A stretch of 64,000 nucleotides of DNA from Winogradskyella psychrotolerans (lineage in GTDB: Bacteria; Bacteroidota; Bacteroidia; Flavobacteriales; Flavobacteriaceae): contig NZ_JAHKPS010000029.1 in assembly GCF_018860565.1 (NCBI RefSeq), forward strand, positions 181,652-245,651, in the 5' to 3' direction. The notes under the pieces were generated by a model. The model saw only the letters and a list, made by a program, of their open reading frames with translations, was not told the origin of the DNA and did no database searches. Of this stretch, positions 1 through 7,760 are shown in pieces. The position numbers were made by a program, and so were the translations under genes. Each line of letters starts with the position of its first letter. The first letter of the stretch is position 1.

Positions 1-11
1 TAACTTCTTAG

Positions 12-19
12 TATATTTG
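12..19 (+). promoter_or_regulatory. Putative -7 box for trkA-trkH
   Basis: TATATTTG is a perfect match to the Bacteroidota -7 consensus TAnnTTTG. Transcription would begin near position 23-26, which puts the conserved leader element (43-119) inside the 5' UTR of trkA. The -33 element would lie outside the window. Confidence 0.5.
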
Positions 20-42
20 TACGCTTATTTCAATGAAGTAAA

Positions 43-119
43 ATGAAACGAGCATGTTCAAAATGAGATCTGCCCAAGGTATGATTAATTGCGAGCCGCA
101 TGTGACTTTTTAAAAACAA
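43..119 (+). promoter_or_regulatory. Conserved leader element, copy 1 (MKRAC leader)
   Basis: Blocks in order are ATGAAACGAGCATG (43-56), ATGATTA (81-87), CGA (92-94), ATGTGAC (100-106) and AAAAACAA (112-119). The same blocks, in the same order and almost the same spacing, recur at 57998-58072 before an unrelated gene. The first block opens a tiny reading frame M-K-R-A-C-S-K-stop (43-66). GCATG (52-56) can pair with CATGT (99-103) counting one G-U pair. The element lies between a perfect -7 box and the trkA start at 133. I do not recognise it as a named riboswitch; a leader-peptide attenuator or other cis-regulatory RNA is an inference. Confidence 0.6.
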
Positions 120-132
120 TAAATGTAAACAC

Positions 133-1482
133 ATGAAAATAATTATTGCAGGTGCAGGAGAAGTTGGATTTCATTTGGCAAAATTGTTGTCTTACGAGTC
201 GCAAGAAATCACCTTAATTGATACCAAAAAAGATAGTCTGAGTTACGCTGCTGAGCACTTGGATATTAGAACTATTAAAGGTGATGCTACGTCTATTGCG
301 GTTTTAAGAGATGCGCGTATAGATACTGCCGCTTTATTTATAGCTGTAACATCCTCGGAAACCACAAATATTACAGCATCTGTTTTGGCAAAGCAGTTGG
401 GTGCGAAACGGACAATAGCTCGTATTTCAAATACCGAATTTATAGATAATAAAGAAACGGTTGGATTTTCTAAATTTGGGATTGATGAATTAATTTCACC
501 AGAATCTTTGGCTGCTTCTGAAATAGGATTACTTTTAAATCAGTATGGTTTTAATGATACCTATGAGTTTGAAAACGGAGCATTAACCATGTTGGGGTTA
601 CGTTTGTCTCGAACAGCAACCTTTGTTGACAAAACAGTAAAAGAAGCTGCAGAAATCTATCCGGAATTAAATTTTATCCCTATTGCAATTCAACGATTGG
701 GAACGCAATATACTATAATACCTCGTGGTGATACTATTTTTAAAGAAGGCGATAAAGTTGTTTTTATGACTTCTAAAAGTGGTGATGAGGAATTATTTAA
801 ATTATCAGGAAAAGTTAAAGTTACGATTAAAAATGTTATGGTTCTTGGAGGAAGTCAAATAGGTTTTCAAACGGCTAAAGATTTGTGTTCGAGTAAGTTT
901 AATGTAAAACTGGTAGAAAGTAGAAGAGGTAAAGCTGAAGAATTAGCAGAAGATATACCAAGTGCTTTAGTTATTTGCGGTGATGGCAGAAATGTGGACA
1001 TTTTAGATGAAGAAAATATTTCAGATATGGATGCCTTTATTGCTGTTACGGGTAATTCTGAAACCAATATTATGTCGTGCCTTTTAGCAAAGTCTAAAGG
1101 TGTAAAGAAAACTATAGCCTTGGTTGAAAATATGGATTACTATCAATTATCGCAATCTATTGGGATTGATACTTTAATTAATAAAAAATTATTAGCTGCA
1201 AATAATATCTTTAGATACATTAGAAAAGGAGAAGTGGTTGCTATGACCAAGTTAACTAACATGAATGCAGAACTTTTAGAGTTTGTGGTTAAGGAAAAAT
1301 CTAAAATTACGAATAAGGTTATTAAAGATGTAAAATTTCCAAAATCCGCGATCATTGGTGGTGTAATTAGAGATGGAAAAGGATCAATTCCATTAGGAAG
1401 TTTCAAAATTCAACCTGGTGACCGTGTTGTAGTTTGTTGTTTGCCTCGGTCTATTTCTGAAGTAGAACGTTTTTTTTCTTAA
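133..1482 (+). CDS. trkA: Trk system K+ transport protein TrkA
   Basis: Cytoplasmic NAD(H)-binding regulatory subunit that gates the TrkH K+ channel. It has the duplicated RCK layout: a first Rossmann TrkA_N domain with GAGEVG at residues 7-12 and a TrkA_C domain, then a second nucleotide-binding half from about residue 235 (VLGGSQIG) and a second TrkA_C domain ending at 449. The length equals that of full bacterial TrkA (about 450-460 residues). The gene ends 7 bases before trkH, so the two are almost certainly one transcript. A conserved leader element precedes it. Confidence 0.95.
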   Translation: MKIIIAGAGEVGFHLAKLLSYESQEITLIDTKKDSLSYAAEHLDIRTIKGDATSIAVLRDARIDTAALFIAVTSSETTNITASVLAKQLGAKRTIARISNTEFIDNKETVGFSKFGIDELISPESLAASEIGLLLNQYGFNDTYEFENGALTMLGLRLSRTATFVDKTVKEAAEIYPELNFIPIAIQRLGTQYTIIPRGDTIFKEGDKVVFMTSKSGDEELFKLSGKVKVTIKNVMVLGGSQIGFQTAKDLCSSKFNVKLVESRRGKAEELAEDIPSALVICGDGRNVDILDEENISDMDAFIAVTGNSETNIMSCLLAKSKGVKKTIALVENMDYYQLSQSIGIDTLINKKLLAANNIFRYIRKGEVVAMTKLTNMNAELLEFVVKEKSKITNKVIKDVKFPKSAIIGGVIRDGKGSIPLGSFKIQPGDRVVVCCLPRSISEVERFFS

Positions 1483-1489
1483 TAAGAGC

Positions 1490-2992
1490 ATGTCTAGAAT
1501 AAAACTTAATTATAAGATTATTTTCCATTTCCTAGGGTTGCTATTACTGTTTAATGGTGGTTTTATGCTTATCGCAACGTTGATAAGTTTTATTTATAAA
1601 GATGGTGTTACGTTTCAATTGTTTTTAGCAGGTGTTACAACATTTTTAATTGGTGTTTTGGCAATGTTTAGAACAAAAAACCATCGTAAGGAAATGAATA
1701 AGCGCGAAGGTTATATCGTCGTTGCCTTCGGTTGGATTGTGATGTCAATAACCGGCGCCTTGCCTTATATTGCTACAGACGCTATTCCTTCGTTCACAGA
1801 TGCTTTTTTTGAAACCATGTCTGGCTATACAACTACAGGTGCTAGTATTTTAAATGATATTGAAATAGTACCAGAAGGTGTTTTGTTTTGGAGAAGTATG
1901 ACCCATTGGATAGGCGGTATGGGGATTATTGTTTTAGCGATTGCGATATTGCCTTTGCTTGGTGTTGGGGGCATGCAATTATTTACAGCTGAAGCTCCGG
2001 GACCGAGTGCAGATAAATTGCACCCAAGAATAACAGATACGGCTAAACGATTATGGCTTATTTACGTTGGTTATACCGTGGCAGAAACATTACTATTGCA
2101 ACTTGCAGGTATGTCTTTTTTTGACGCTGTAAATCATGCATTGAGTACATTATCTACAGGCGGTTTTTCTACTAAAAATGCTAGTGTTGCTTATTGGAAT
2201 GATAATCCGTTAATACAGTATATTATTATATTCTTTATGTTTTTGGCTGGTACTAATTTTGTATTAAGTTACTATCTTTTTAAAGGTAAAGTCTCTAAAA
2301 TTTTAAAAGATGAAGAATTTAAACTCTATTTTAAATTTATTATCATTTTTACTCTAATTGCGGCCGTTTTAATCTATTTTAAAGCAGATGTGTCTCAGTC
2401 CACCATATCGCACCCAATGGTTTTAGGAGAAGCAGAAAGTGCATTAAGACATGCTTTGTTTCAGGTGTTGACAGTGATTACAACAACAGGTTTTGTAAGT
2501 GCAGATTATACTATGTGGACTCCATTTTTGACTGTATTCTTTTTTGGAATGATGTTTTTAGGCGGTTCTGCGGGAAGTACTTCTGGTGGTGTAAAAGTAA
2601 TGCGTCAATTAATTTTAATTAAAAATAGTTTTTTAGAATTTAAGCGTGCTTTACATCCTAATGCTATTATTCCTGTGCGTTATAATGGTAAATCGGTTTC
2701 TAAAGATATTGTATTCAATGTTCTTGGTTTCTTTATTCTTTACATGTTGTCCTTTATTGTAGGGGCTTTAGTGTTTTCAATGTTTCAAATGGATTTTACT
2801 TCTGCCATAGGACTTTCGGCCTCTAGTTTAGGAAACGTAGGGCCAGCATTGGGTGAGTTTGGACCTGTAAATAATTATGCTGCTTTACCGCCTTTAGGAA
2901 AATGGTGGGCTTCTTTTTTAATGCTTATTGGTAGATTAGAATTATTTACAGTTTTGATATTGTTAACTCCTTTTTTCTGGCGTAATCGATAA
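1490..2992 (+). CDS. trkH: Trk system K+ transporter membrane subunit TrkH
   Basis: Inner-membrane K+ channel subunit of the Trk/Ktr/HKT superfamily, 500 residues. Four pore-loop filter segments are visible in order: SGYTTTGAS (about residue 111), STLSTGGFST (about 220), VITTTGFVS (about 329) and SSLGNVGP (about 445), each with the filter glycine. Many hydrophobic helices surround them. It starts 7 bases after the trkA stop and works with TrkA in K+ uptake. The last pore loop is followed by a helix ending RLELFTVLILLTPFFW, typical of TrkH. Confidence 0.95.
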   Translation: MSRIKLNYKIIFHFLGLLLLFNGGFMLIATLISFIYKDGVTFQLFLAGVTTFLIGVLAMFRTKNHRKEMNKREGYIVVAFGWIVMSITGALPYIATDAIPSFTDAFFETMSGYTTTGASILNDIEIVPEGVLFWRSMTHWIGGMGIIVLAIAILPLLGVGGMQLFTAEAPGPSADKLHPRITDTAKRLWLIYVGYTVAETLLLQLAGMSFFDAVNHALSTLSTGGFSTKNASVAYWNDNPLIQYIIIFFMFLAGTNFVLSYYLFKGKVSKILKDEEFKLYFKFIIIFTLIAAVLIYFKADVSQSTISHPMVLGEAESALRHALFQVLTVITTTGFVSADYTMWTPFLTVFFFGMMFLGGSAGSTSGGVKVMRQLILIKNSFLEFKRALHPNAIIPVRYNGKSVSKDIVFNVLGFFILYMLSFIVGALVFSMFQMDFTSAIGLSASSLGNVGPALGEFGPVNNYAALPPLGKWWASFLMLIGRLELFTVLILLTPFFWRNR

Positions 2993-3002
2993 ATTAAATA
3001 GG

Positions 3003-3161
3003 ATGGTTGTAAATAAAATTAAATTATTAGTGGCAGTATTTATAATTCTAGGATCGGTTTTGCTTTTTCTAAATGATTTAGAATTTAATCCATTCATCCT
3101 ACTTCTTAAAATGATAGGTTTAGGACTTTTTATTTATACGTTGGTTAAAGAAAATCAATAA
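3003..3161 (+). CDS. Small membrane protein, 52 aa
   Basis: A 52-codon reading frame begins 10 bases after the trkH stop. It is MVVNKIKLLVAVFIILGSVL, then a short polar stretch LNDLEFNPF and a second hydrophobic stretch, ending TLVKENQ. Two predicted membrane segments form a small hairpin. The tight spacing after trkH suggests co-transcription and possibly a small accessory of the Trk channel, but that is inference; I recognise no family. Confidence 0.55.
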   Translation: MVVNKIKLLVAVFIILGSVLLFLNDLEFNPFILLLKMIGLGLFIYTLVKENQ

Positions 3162-3321
3162 TTCTATTCTTTTTTTTTACTATTTTAAAATTGAGCTAGC
3201 CTATATTCTCATTAATAATTCTGTGATATTAGAGGGTTTGGTGTTGTAATGCTGTGACCTCTAGATTGTAACATTTTAAATGTTAATACGTCATATTTGT
3301 ATAACCAAACAAACATCAATC

Positions 3322-3570
3322 ATGGAATTATCATTAAACTCATCATTAGAATTTGTACCAGAACCCATTGCGGTATCTCATTTTACAACACGTGGCTTAT
3401 TAAATTCAAATTACAAATCTGTAGTAAAACAAAACTTTAAAACTTTAGAGTCAAAATCAGTATTTGCAATTAGACAACGTACAAAGCGTATTCAAAGTCA
3501 CATGGTAAATTATACAGCTGTTATTTTAAAACTATCTGTCTTTGCTATTGCGCTCATCGCTTTGTTTTAA
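3322..3570 (+). CDS. Small basic protein with C-terminal membrane helix (paralog A)
   Basis: Unrecognised protein of 82 residues. I chose the ATG at 3322 because an upstream start at 3280 only adds a poorly coding stretch. A polar, Lys/Arg-rich body ends in one hydrophobic helix at the extreme C-terminus (AVILKLSVFAIALIALF), so it looks tail-anchored, with no signal peptide. The core SHFTTRGLLNSNYKSVVK, then SVFAIRQRTK, aligns with the protein at 4153-4407 (SHLATKGLLNSRYKRVVK, then SIFGVRRRSK). The conserved block and shared architecture support translation. Function unknown. Confidence 0.6.
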   Translation: MELSLNSSLEFVPEPIAVSHFTTRGLLNSNYKSVVKQNFKTLESKSVFAIRQRTKRIQSHMVNYTAVILKLSVFAIALIALF

Positions 3571-3710
3571 TAAAATAAAGCCTTAACAGCTCTTTTTTAA
3601 CTGACCTAATAGACTTGTTTTTTGTGTCTTTTATCTCTACAATCGCATATTACATTAGGTATTGATGCAATTTGTTCTCGCTTATTTTTTTAATTTAAAA
3701 CCTTACTGCT

Positions 3711-3980
3711 ATGCCATCTAATTCAATGAATGTTATTAATTACAATAGGAATCAGTTGCCTAAGCGGGAGAAGTTCAAAAACTTACTTGGTGGTTATAAG
3801 CGTAGCCGTAAAACGGAATATAATTTACCTAAAGCGTCAACAAAACAATTAAAAGAAATTGGCAAGCGCTTAAAAGAAGAGCGAAAAGTTAGAATGCTAA
3901 AAGTAATATTGTTTACTATTATTTTGTTTGTTTTTCTTTTAATAGGCTTTATATATTTAACAGATGTATTAGTTAATTAA
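3711..3980 (+). CDS. Small basic protein with C-terminal membrane helix
   Basis: Unrecognised protein of 89 residues lying between the two paralogs at 3322 and 4153. The first two-thirds is strongly basic (PKREKFKNLLGGYKRSRKTE, and KEIGKRLKEERKVR). A single hydrophobic helix (VILFTIILFVFLLIGFIYL) and a short tail LTDVLVN close it. It lacks the GLLNS block of the paralogs but shares the design of a basic cytosolic domain with one membrane helix near the end. Confidence 0.55.
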   Translation: MPSNSMNVINYNRNQLPKREKFKNLLGGYKRSRKTEYNLPKASTKQLKEIGKRLKEERKVRMLKVILFTIILFVFLLIGFIYLTDVLVN

Positions 3981-4152
3981 AAAAGTAACATAATTTGTGT
4001 TTCTAATTATTTTAATAAATTTTAAATTGCATTGCCTACTTAGAATTGTTAGATTTTATAGTTGTTTATTGTGATAATGACAGAGTTTAGATTCGTTTTT
4101 TGAGATTTAATTAATAATTTGTATTTTATCTGAAATATTTAAATCAACAATT

Positions 4153-4407
4153 ATGAGATTAAAAAAAACAGAAGGTGCAAAAACGAATACGAAGCGTTCT
4201 AATAAGTCTCATTTAGCAACAAAAGGCTTATTGAATTCCAGATACAAACGCGTTGTAAAATATAATTTAAAAAAGGCGTGTAATAAATCGATATTTGGTG
4301 TTAGGAGGCGTTCTAAATTTCCAAAACTGTGTAAGACAAGCCATACAACTTCAATGGCCTTAAAAATAGCGGTGTTTGCATGTGTAGCTCTTGTGGCTTG
4401 TGTATAA
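4153..4407 (+). CDS. Small basic protein with C-terminal membrane helix (paralog B)
   Basis: Unrecognised protein of 84 residues, clearly related to the one at 3322-3570. It shares SHLATKGLLNSRYKRVVK and SIFGVRRRSK in register and a C-terminal hydrophobic helix (MALKIAVFACVALVACV). It is very basic at the N-terminus (MRLKKTEGAKTNTKRSNK). The C-terminal helix contains two cysteines absent from paralog A. No signal peptide; likely inserted in the inner membrane by its C-terminal helix. Function unknown. Confidence 0.6.
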   Translation: MRLKKTEGAKTNTKRSNKSHLATKGLLNSRYKRVVKYNLKKACNKSIFGVRRRSKFPKLCKTSHTTSMALKIAVFACVALVACV

Positions 4408-4451
4408 AGTGTAGTTTAATACTATAGTTCTTTAAAGCTAAAGTTCTGTAT

Positions 4452-4489
4452 AAAAAAATAAGTTGCAACAGTAACGTTACAACTTATTT
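4452..4489 (-). terminator. Intrinsic terminator of the aminotransferase gene
   Basis: On the minus strand AAATAAGTTGTAAC pairs with GTTGCAACTTATTT (14 bp with one U-G pair), followed by a T run. It lies 23 bases after the stop of the gene at 4513-5700. Confidence 0.75.
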
Positions 4490-4512
4490 ATATCTATTAT
4501 AATATGTTTTAT

Positions 4513-5700
4513 TTAGCTTAAAGCAGACTTAATACGCTTAATAGCTTCTTTGATATTGTCTTGAGAAGCGGCATAAGAAATTCTTATACAATCAGGGTTT
4601 CCAAAAGCTTCACCTGTAACAGTTGCCACTAAAGCTTCTTCTAATAAAAACAGAGAGAAGTCAGAAGCGTTGTTTATTGTTTTTCCTTTAATGGTTTTTC
4701 CAAAGTATGATGATACATTTGGAAAGACATAAAAGGCGCCTTCTGGTTCATTTGTTTTAAATCCTTCTATTTCACTTAATAAATCAAGTATAAGTTTACG
4801 TCTTTCCTTGAATTCATCAACCATATACTTTATACGAGATGGATCTGCTTCTAGAGCTGTAATTACAGCGCGTTGAGCAATACAATTAGCTCCACTAGTA
4901 ATTTGGCCTTGCATTTTGTTACAAGCTCTAGCAATCCAATCTGGAGCTCCTATATAACCAATTCTCCAACCTGTCATAGCAAAGGCTTTAGAAACCCCAT
5001 TTACAGTCACAGTTCTATCGTACATATCATCAAATTCAGCCATACTAAAATGACCTCCTTTAAAATTAATATGTTCGTAGATTTCGTCTGAAACGACATA
5101 GATATGAGGATGTTTTTTTAGAACATCTGCTAACGTTCTCAATTCTTCTTTACTATATACAGAACCACTTGGGTTACAAGGTGAGCTGTACCAAATCATT
5201 TTGGTTTTTGGAGTAATGGCAGCTTCTAACTGTTCAGCTGTCATTTTAAAATCATTATCAATTGAGGTTTGAACTTCCACAGGAACTCCATCACTCAATT
5301 TTACAATATCACTGTAGCTTACCCAATAAGGACAAGGTAAAATAACTTCATCACCAGGATTAATCATTACAGCAGCGACATTTGCAAGTGCTTGTTTAGC
5401 TCCAGTAGACACTACAATTTGCGGTAATGAATAGTTGAGGTTATTATCGCGTTTAAATTTGGTGATAATAGCTTCTTTCAATTCTACATAACCATCAACA
5501 GGTGTGTAGCTATTATAATTTTGGTTAATAGCTTCAATCGCAGCCTCTTTAATAAAATCGGGAGTGTTAAAGTCGGGTTCTCCCAAACTTAGTCCAATAA
5601 TGTCTTTTCCTTCTGCACGTAATTCTCTGGCTTTTGCAGCCATAGCTAACGTAGCTGATGTCGCTAGGTTGTTAATTCTATCTGATAGTTGGTTCATCAT
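4513..5700 (-). CDS. aspC: Pyridoxal phosphate-dependent aminotransferase (aspartate aminotransferase type)
   Basis: Class I fold-type I aminotransferase of 395 residues, usual length for the AspC/AAT Ib subgroup. It transfers the amino group between aspartate (or a related amino acid) and 2-oxoglutarate. Visible landmarks are LSLGEPDFNTPDF near residue 37, the NPSG substrate motif (SSPCNPSG), the DEIYEH segment, and the PLP lysine Lys238 in SKAFAMTGWR, with the carboxylate-binding arginine in CIRISYA near the C-terminus. A second ATG directly follows the first, so the start is ambiguous by one codon. It lies 35 bases downstream of the desaturase gene, probably in one transcript. Substrate is inferred from family resemblance. 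Confidence 0.85.
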   Translation of the reverse strand: MMNQLSDRINNLATSATLAMAAKARELRAEGKDIIGLSLGEPDFNTPDFIKEAAIEAINQNYNSYTPVDGYVELKEAIITKFKRDNNLNYSLPQIVVSTGAKQALANVAAVMINPGDEVILPCPYWVSYSDIVKLSDGVPVEVQTSIDNDFKMTAEQLEAAITPKTKMIWYSSPCNPSGSVYSKEELRTLADVLKKHPHIYVVSDEIYEHINFKGGHFSMAEFDDMYDRTVTVNGVSKAFAMTGWRIGYIGAPDWIARACNKMQGQITSGANCIAQRAVITALEADPSRIKYMVDEFKERRKLILDLLSEIEGFKTNEPEGAFYVFPNVSSYFGKTIKGKTINNASDFSLFLLEEALVATVTGEAFGNPDCIRISYAASQDNIKEAIKRIKSALS

Positions 5701-5735
5701 TGTAATTATTCGTTGTTTTTAATCTGCGAAGTGAC

Positions 5736-6830
5736 TTAAGCCATACTTGGCTTTTTACCTAATTCTTTTAATTGCTGATAATGCTCCGAAATAGCTGTCC
5801 AAATAGAATTGTATTCGTTATAAGGTAAACTAAATTCATGAGCAGTTTCTCTTACTATTTTTGCAATATTTTTGTAATGCACATGGCTAATATTTGAGAA
5901 TAAATGATGTTCTACTTGTCTGTTTAAGCCACCAGTGTAAAACTCTACAATCCAACTTTTAGGTGAGAAATTAGAGGTTGTGAATAATTGATGAATAGCC
6001 CAAGTATTTTTCATATTTCCATCTTGGTCTGGTAAAGGCATTTCTGTATTTGGCATTACATGTGCTAATTGAAAAATAACACTTAGAATAATTCCAGCTG
6101 TATAATGCATAATTAGAAATCCAATTAAAACTTGCCACCATGCATAACCTAAAACTAAAGGTAATACCACCCAAATAGAGTAGTATAATATTTTACCAAT
6201 AATTAACTTTGTCCATTGTGTTGCAGGATTAGGAAATTCACCATAAGATAACTTTCTTTTAAGGTATTGGTAGGTTTGTTTAAAATCGGTGGTAATAGCC
6301 CAGTTAACCGTTAATAAACCGTATAATAAAAAGGCATAATATTTTTGATATTGATGAATTTTTAACCATTTAGAATGTTTAGAAAAACGAATAATTCGTC
6401 CTGCATCAATGTCTTCATCATGTCCTTGGATATTTGTATAAGTGTGGTGTAAAACGTTGTGTTGTACTTTCCAGTTATAGTCGTTACCAGCTAGTATATG
6501 TATGCTGCTTCCCATAAGTTTGTTTACCCATTTTTTACTAGAAAATGAGCCATGGTTTGCGTCGTGCATAACATTCATGCCTACACCTGCCATTCCAATA
6601 CCAATAACCATCATGCATATAATCTGTAGCCATGCTGGTAGATCAACTGTCAACAATACAACTAAAGGGCCAAGTAATAAAGCAAACATTATTATTGCTT
6701 TTATGTAGAGTTTCCAGTTGCCTGTTTTTTTAATATTATTTTCTTTGAAGTAGTTGTTAACGCGTTTGTTTAGGGTTTTAAAGAACTTAGCAGAGTCTGT
6801 TCTAGAGAATTTTACGGTTTGTTGTGCCAT
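5736..6830 (-). CDS. Membrane fatty acid desaturase (acyl-CoA/acyl-lipid type)
   Basis: Integral-membrane di-iron desaturase of 364 residues that introduces a cis double bond into fatty acyl chains. The three histidine boxes are clear: HDANH (89-93), HNVLHH (124-129) and QVEHH near the C-terminus. The Q in the third box is typical of front-end and linoleoyl-CoA desaturase relatives. Hydrophobic segments at about 43-62 and 67-87, and two more in the second half, fit the family topology. It heads a minus-strand unit with the aminotransferase gene. The bond position made cannot be told from sequence. Confidence 0.88.
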   Translation of the reverse strand: MAQQTVKFSRTDSAKFFKTLNKRVNNYFKENNIKKTGNWKLYIKAIIMFALLLGPLVVLLTVDLPAWLQIICMMVIGIGMAGVGMNVMHDANHGSFSSKKWVNKLMGSSIHILAGNDYNWKVQHNVLHHTYTNIQGHDEDIDAGRIIRFSKHSKWLKIHQYQKYYAFLLYGLLTVNWAITTDFKQTYQYLKRKLSYGEFPNPATQWTKLIIGKILYYSIWVVLPLVLGYAWWQVLIGFLIMHYTAGIILSVIFQLAHVMPNTEMPLPDQDGNMKNTWAIHQLFTTSNFSPKSWIVEFYTGGLNRQVEHHLFSNISHVHYKNIAKIVRETAHEFSLPYNEYNSIWTAISEHYQQLKELGKKPSMA

Positions 6831-6887
6831 TAGAATATAAATTATTTATTGTTATAACGTAAGGGATTTTAATTCATTATAACAATA

Positions 6888-6914
6888 CAAAGATAGTTAA
6901 TAAATAAAAAGCAA
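6888..6914 (-). promoter_or_regulatory. Putative promoter of the desaturase-aminotransferase unit
   Basis: On the minus strand TATCTTTG (6888-6895) matches TAnnTTTG perfectly, with a TTG (6912-6914) 16 bases upstream as a possible -33 box. It is divergent from the rsmG promoter. Confidence 0.5.
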
Positions 6915-6935
6915 CCATTATTGAAGAATGTTAAA

Positions 6936-6963
6936 TTGTAAATCTTAAAAAGAATTACTTTTG
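6936..6963 (+). promoter_or_regulatory. Putative promoter of rsmG
   Basis: TACTTTTG (6956-6963) matches TAnnTTTG perfectly and a TTG at 6936-6938 sits 17 bases upstream. The start codon at 6978 leaves a leader of only about 10 bases. Confidence 0.5.
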
Positions 6964-6977
6964 CAGAAAGACAACTT

Positions 6978-7607
6978 ATGGAATTGATTCTAAAATATTT
7001 CCCCAATTTAACGGAAAACCAAGTTCAACAATTTGAAGCTTTAGAGCACTTGTACAAAGAATGGAACAGTAAGATAAACGTAATTTCACGCAAGGATATA
7101 GATGAATTGTATCTGAGACATGTGTTACATTCATTAGGGATTGCAAAGGTCATAAATTTTGTTCCAGGTTCTTCTATTTTAGATGTTGGTACAGGTGGCG
7201 GGTTTCCTGGTGTGCCTTTGGCTATTTTATTTCCAGAAAGCCAATTTCATTTGGTAGATAGTATTAATAAAAAATTAAAAGTAATTAATGCTGTTTGCGA
7301 AGCAATAGAACTTACCAATGTAAAAACAACGCATAGTAGAGTAGAAGCTATTGATGAACACTTCGATTTTATTGTGAGTAGAGCTGTTACTACAATGCCA
7401 GAGTTTACTACTTGGGTAAAGGGTAAAATTGCAAAAAACCAAAAAAATGAATTAAAAAATGGAATCCTATATCTTAAAGGTGGTGATTTAACGGAAGAAT
7501 TAAAACAGTACAAAACGGTAAAGGCCTTCTTGTTATCAGACTATTTTAAAGAACCATTTTTTGAAACTAAAAAAGTTATTCATTTACCTTTAAAGTATAA
7601 AGTCTAA
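6978..7607 (+). CDS. rsmG: 16S rRNA (guanine527-N7)-methyltransferase RsmG
   Basis: SAM-dependent methyltransferase (GidB family) that modifies G527 of 16S rRNA. The 209 residues fit the family length. Visible features are the N-terminal YKEWNSKINVISRKD segment, the SAM-binding loop ILDVGTGGGFPGVPLAI (about residues 66-82) and VSRAVTTMPEF, the conserved SRA motif. It is a monocistronic plus-strand gene divergent from the desaturase, with its own -7 box and a downstream hairpin. Confidence 0.93.
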   Translation: MELILKYFPNLTENQVQQFEALEHLYKEWNSKINVISRKDIDELYLRHVLHSLGIAKVINFVPGSSILDVGTGGGFPGVPLAILFPESQFHLVDSINKKLKVINAVCEAIELTNVKTTHSRVEAIDEHFDFIVSRAVTTMPEFTTWVKGKIAKNQKNELKNGILYLKGGDLTEELKQYKTVKAFLLSDYFKEPFFETKKVIHLPLKYKV

Positions 7608-7631
7608 CCAGATTAGTTGTTTTCAGTAATA

Positions 7632-7661
7632 TTAAAACCCCTGAAAACAGTAGGGTTTTAA
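7632..7661 (+). terminator. Probable terminator hairpin after rsmG
   Basis: TTAAAACCC (7632-7640) pairs with GGGTTTTAA (7653-7661). The following sequence is only moderately T-rich, so efficiency is uncertain. Confidence 0.45.
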
Positions 7662-7760
7662 ATCTGTATGTTTCGGAAATTTACAACCTGAAAATAAAAG
7701 CGTGTTTACGTTTTTAGAATTTCAGGCTTACCTAATTATTGATTTTAAATTTATACTACA

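Noticed and set aside
7687-7726. CCTGAAA/TTTCAGG inverted repeat upstream of the 856-residue protein gene
   Set aside because: The spacer is long (26 bases) and nothing links it to a promoter; likely chance in AT-rich DNA.
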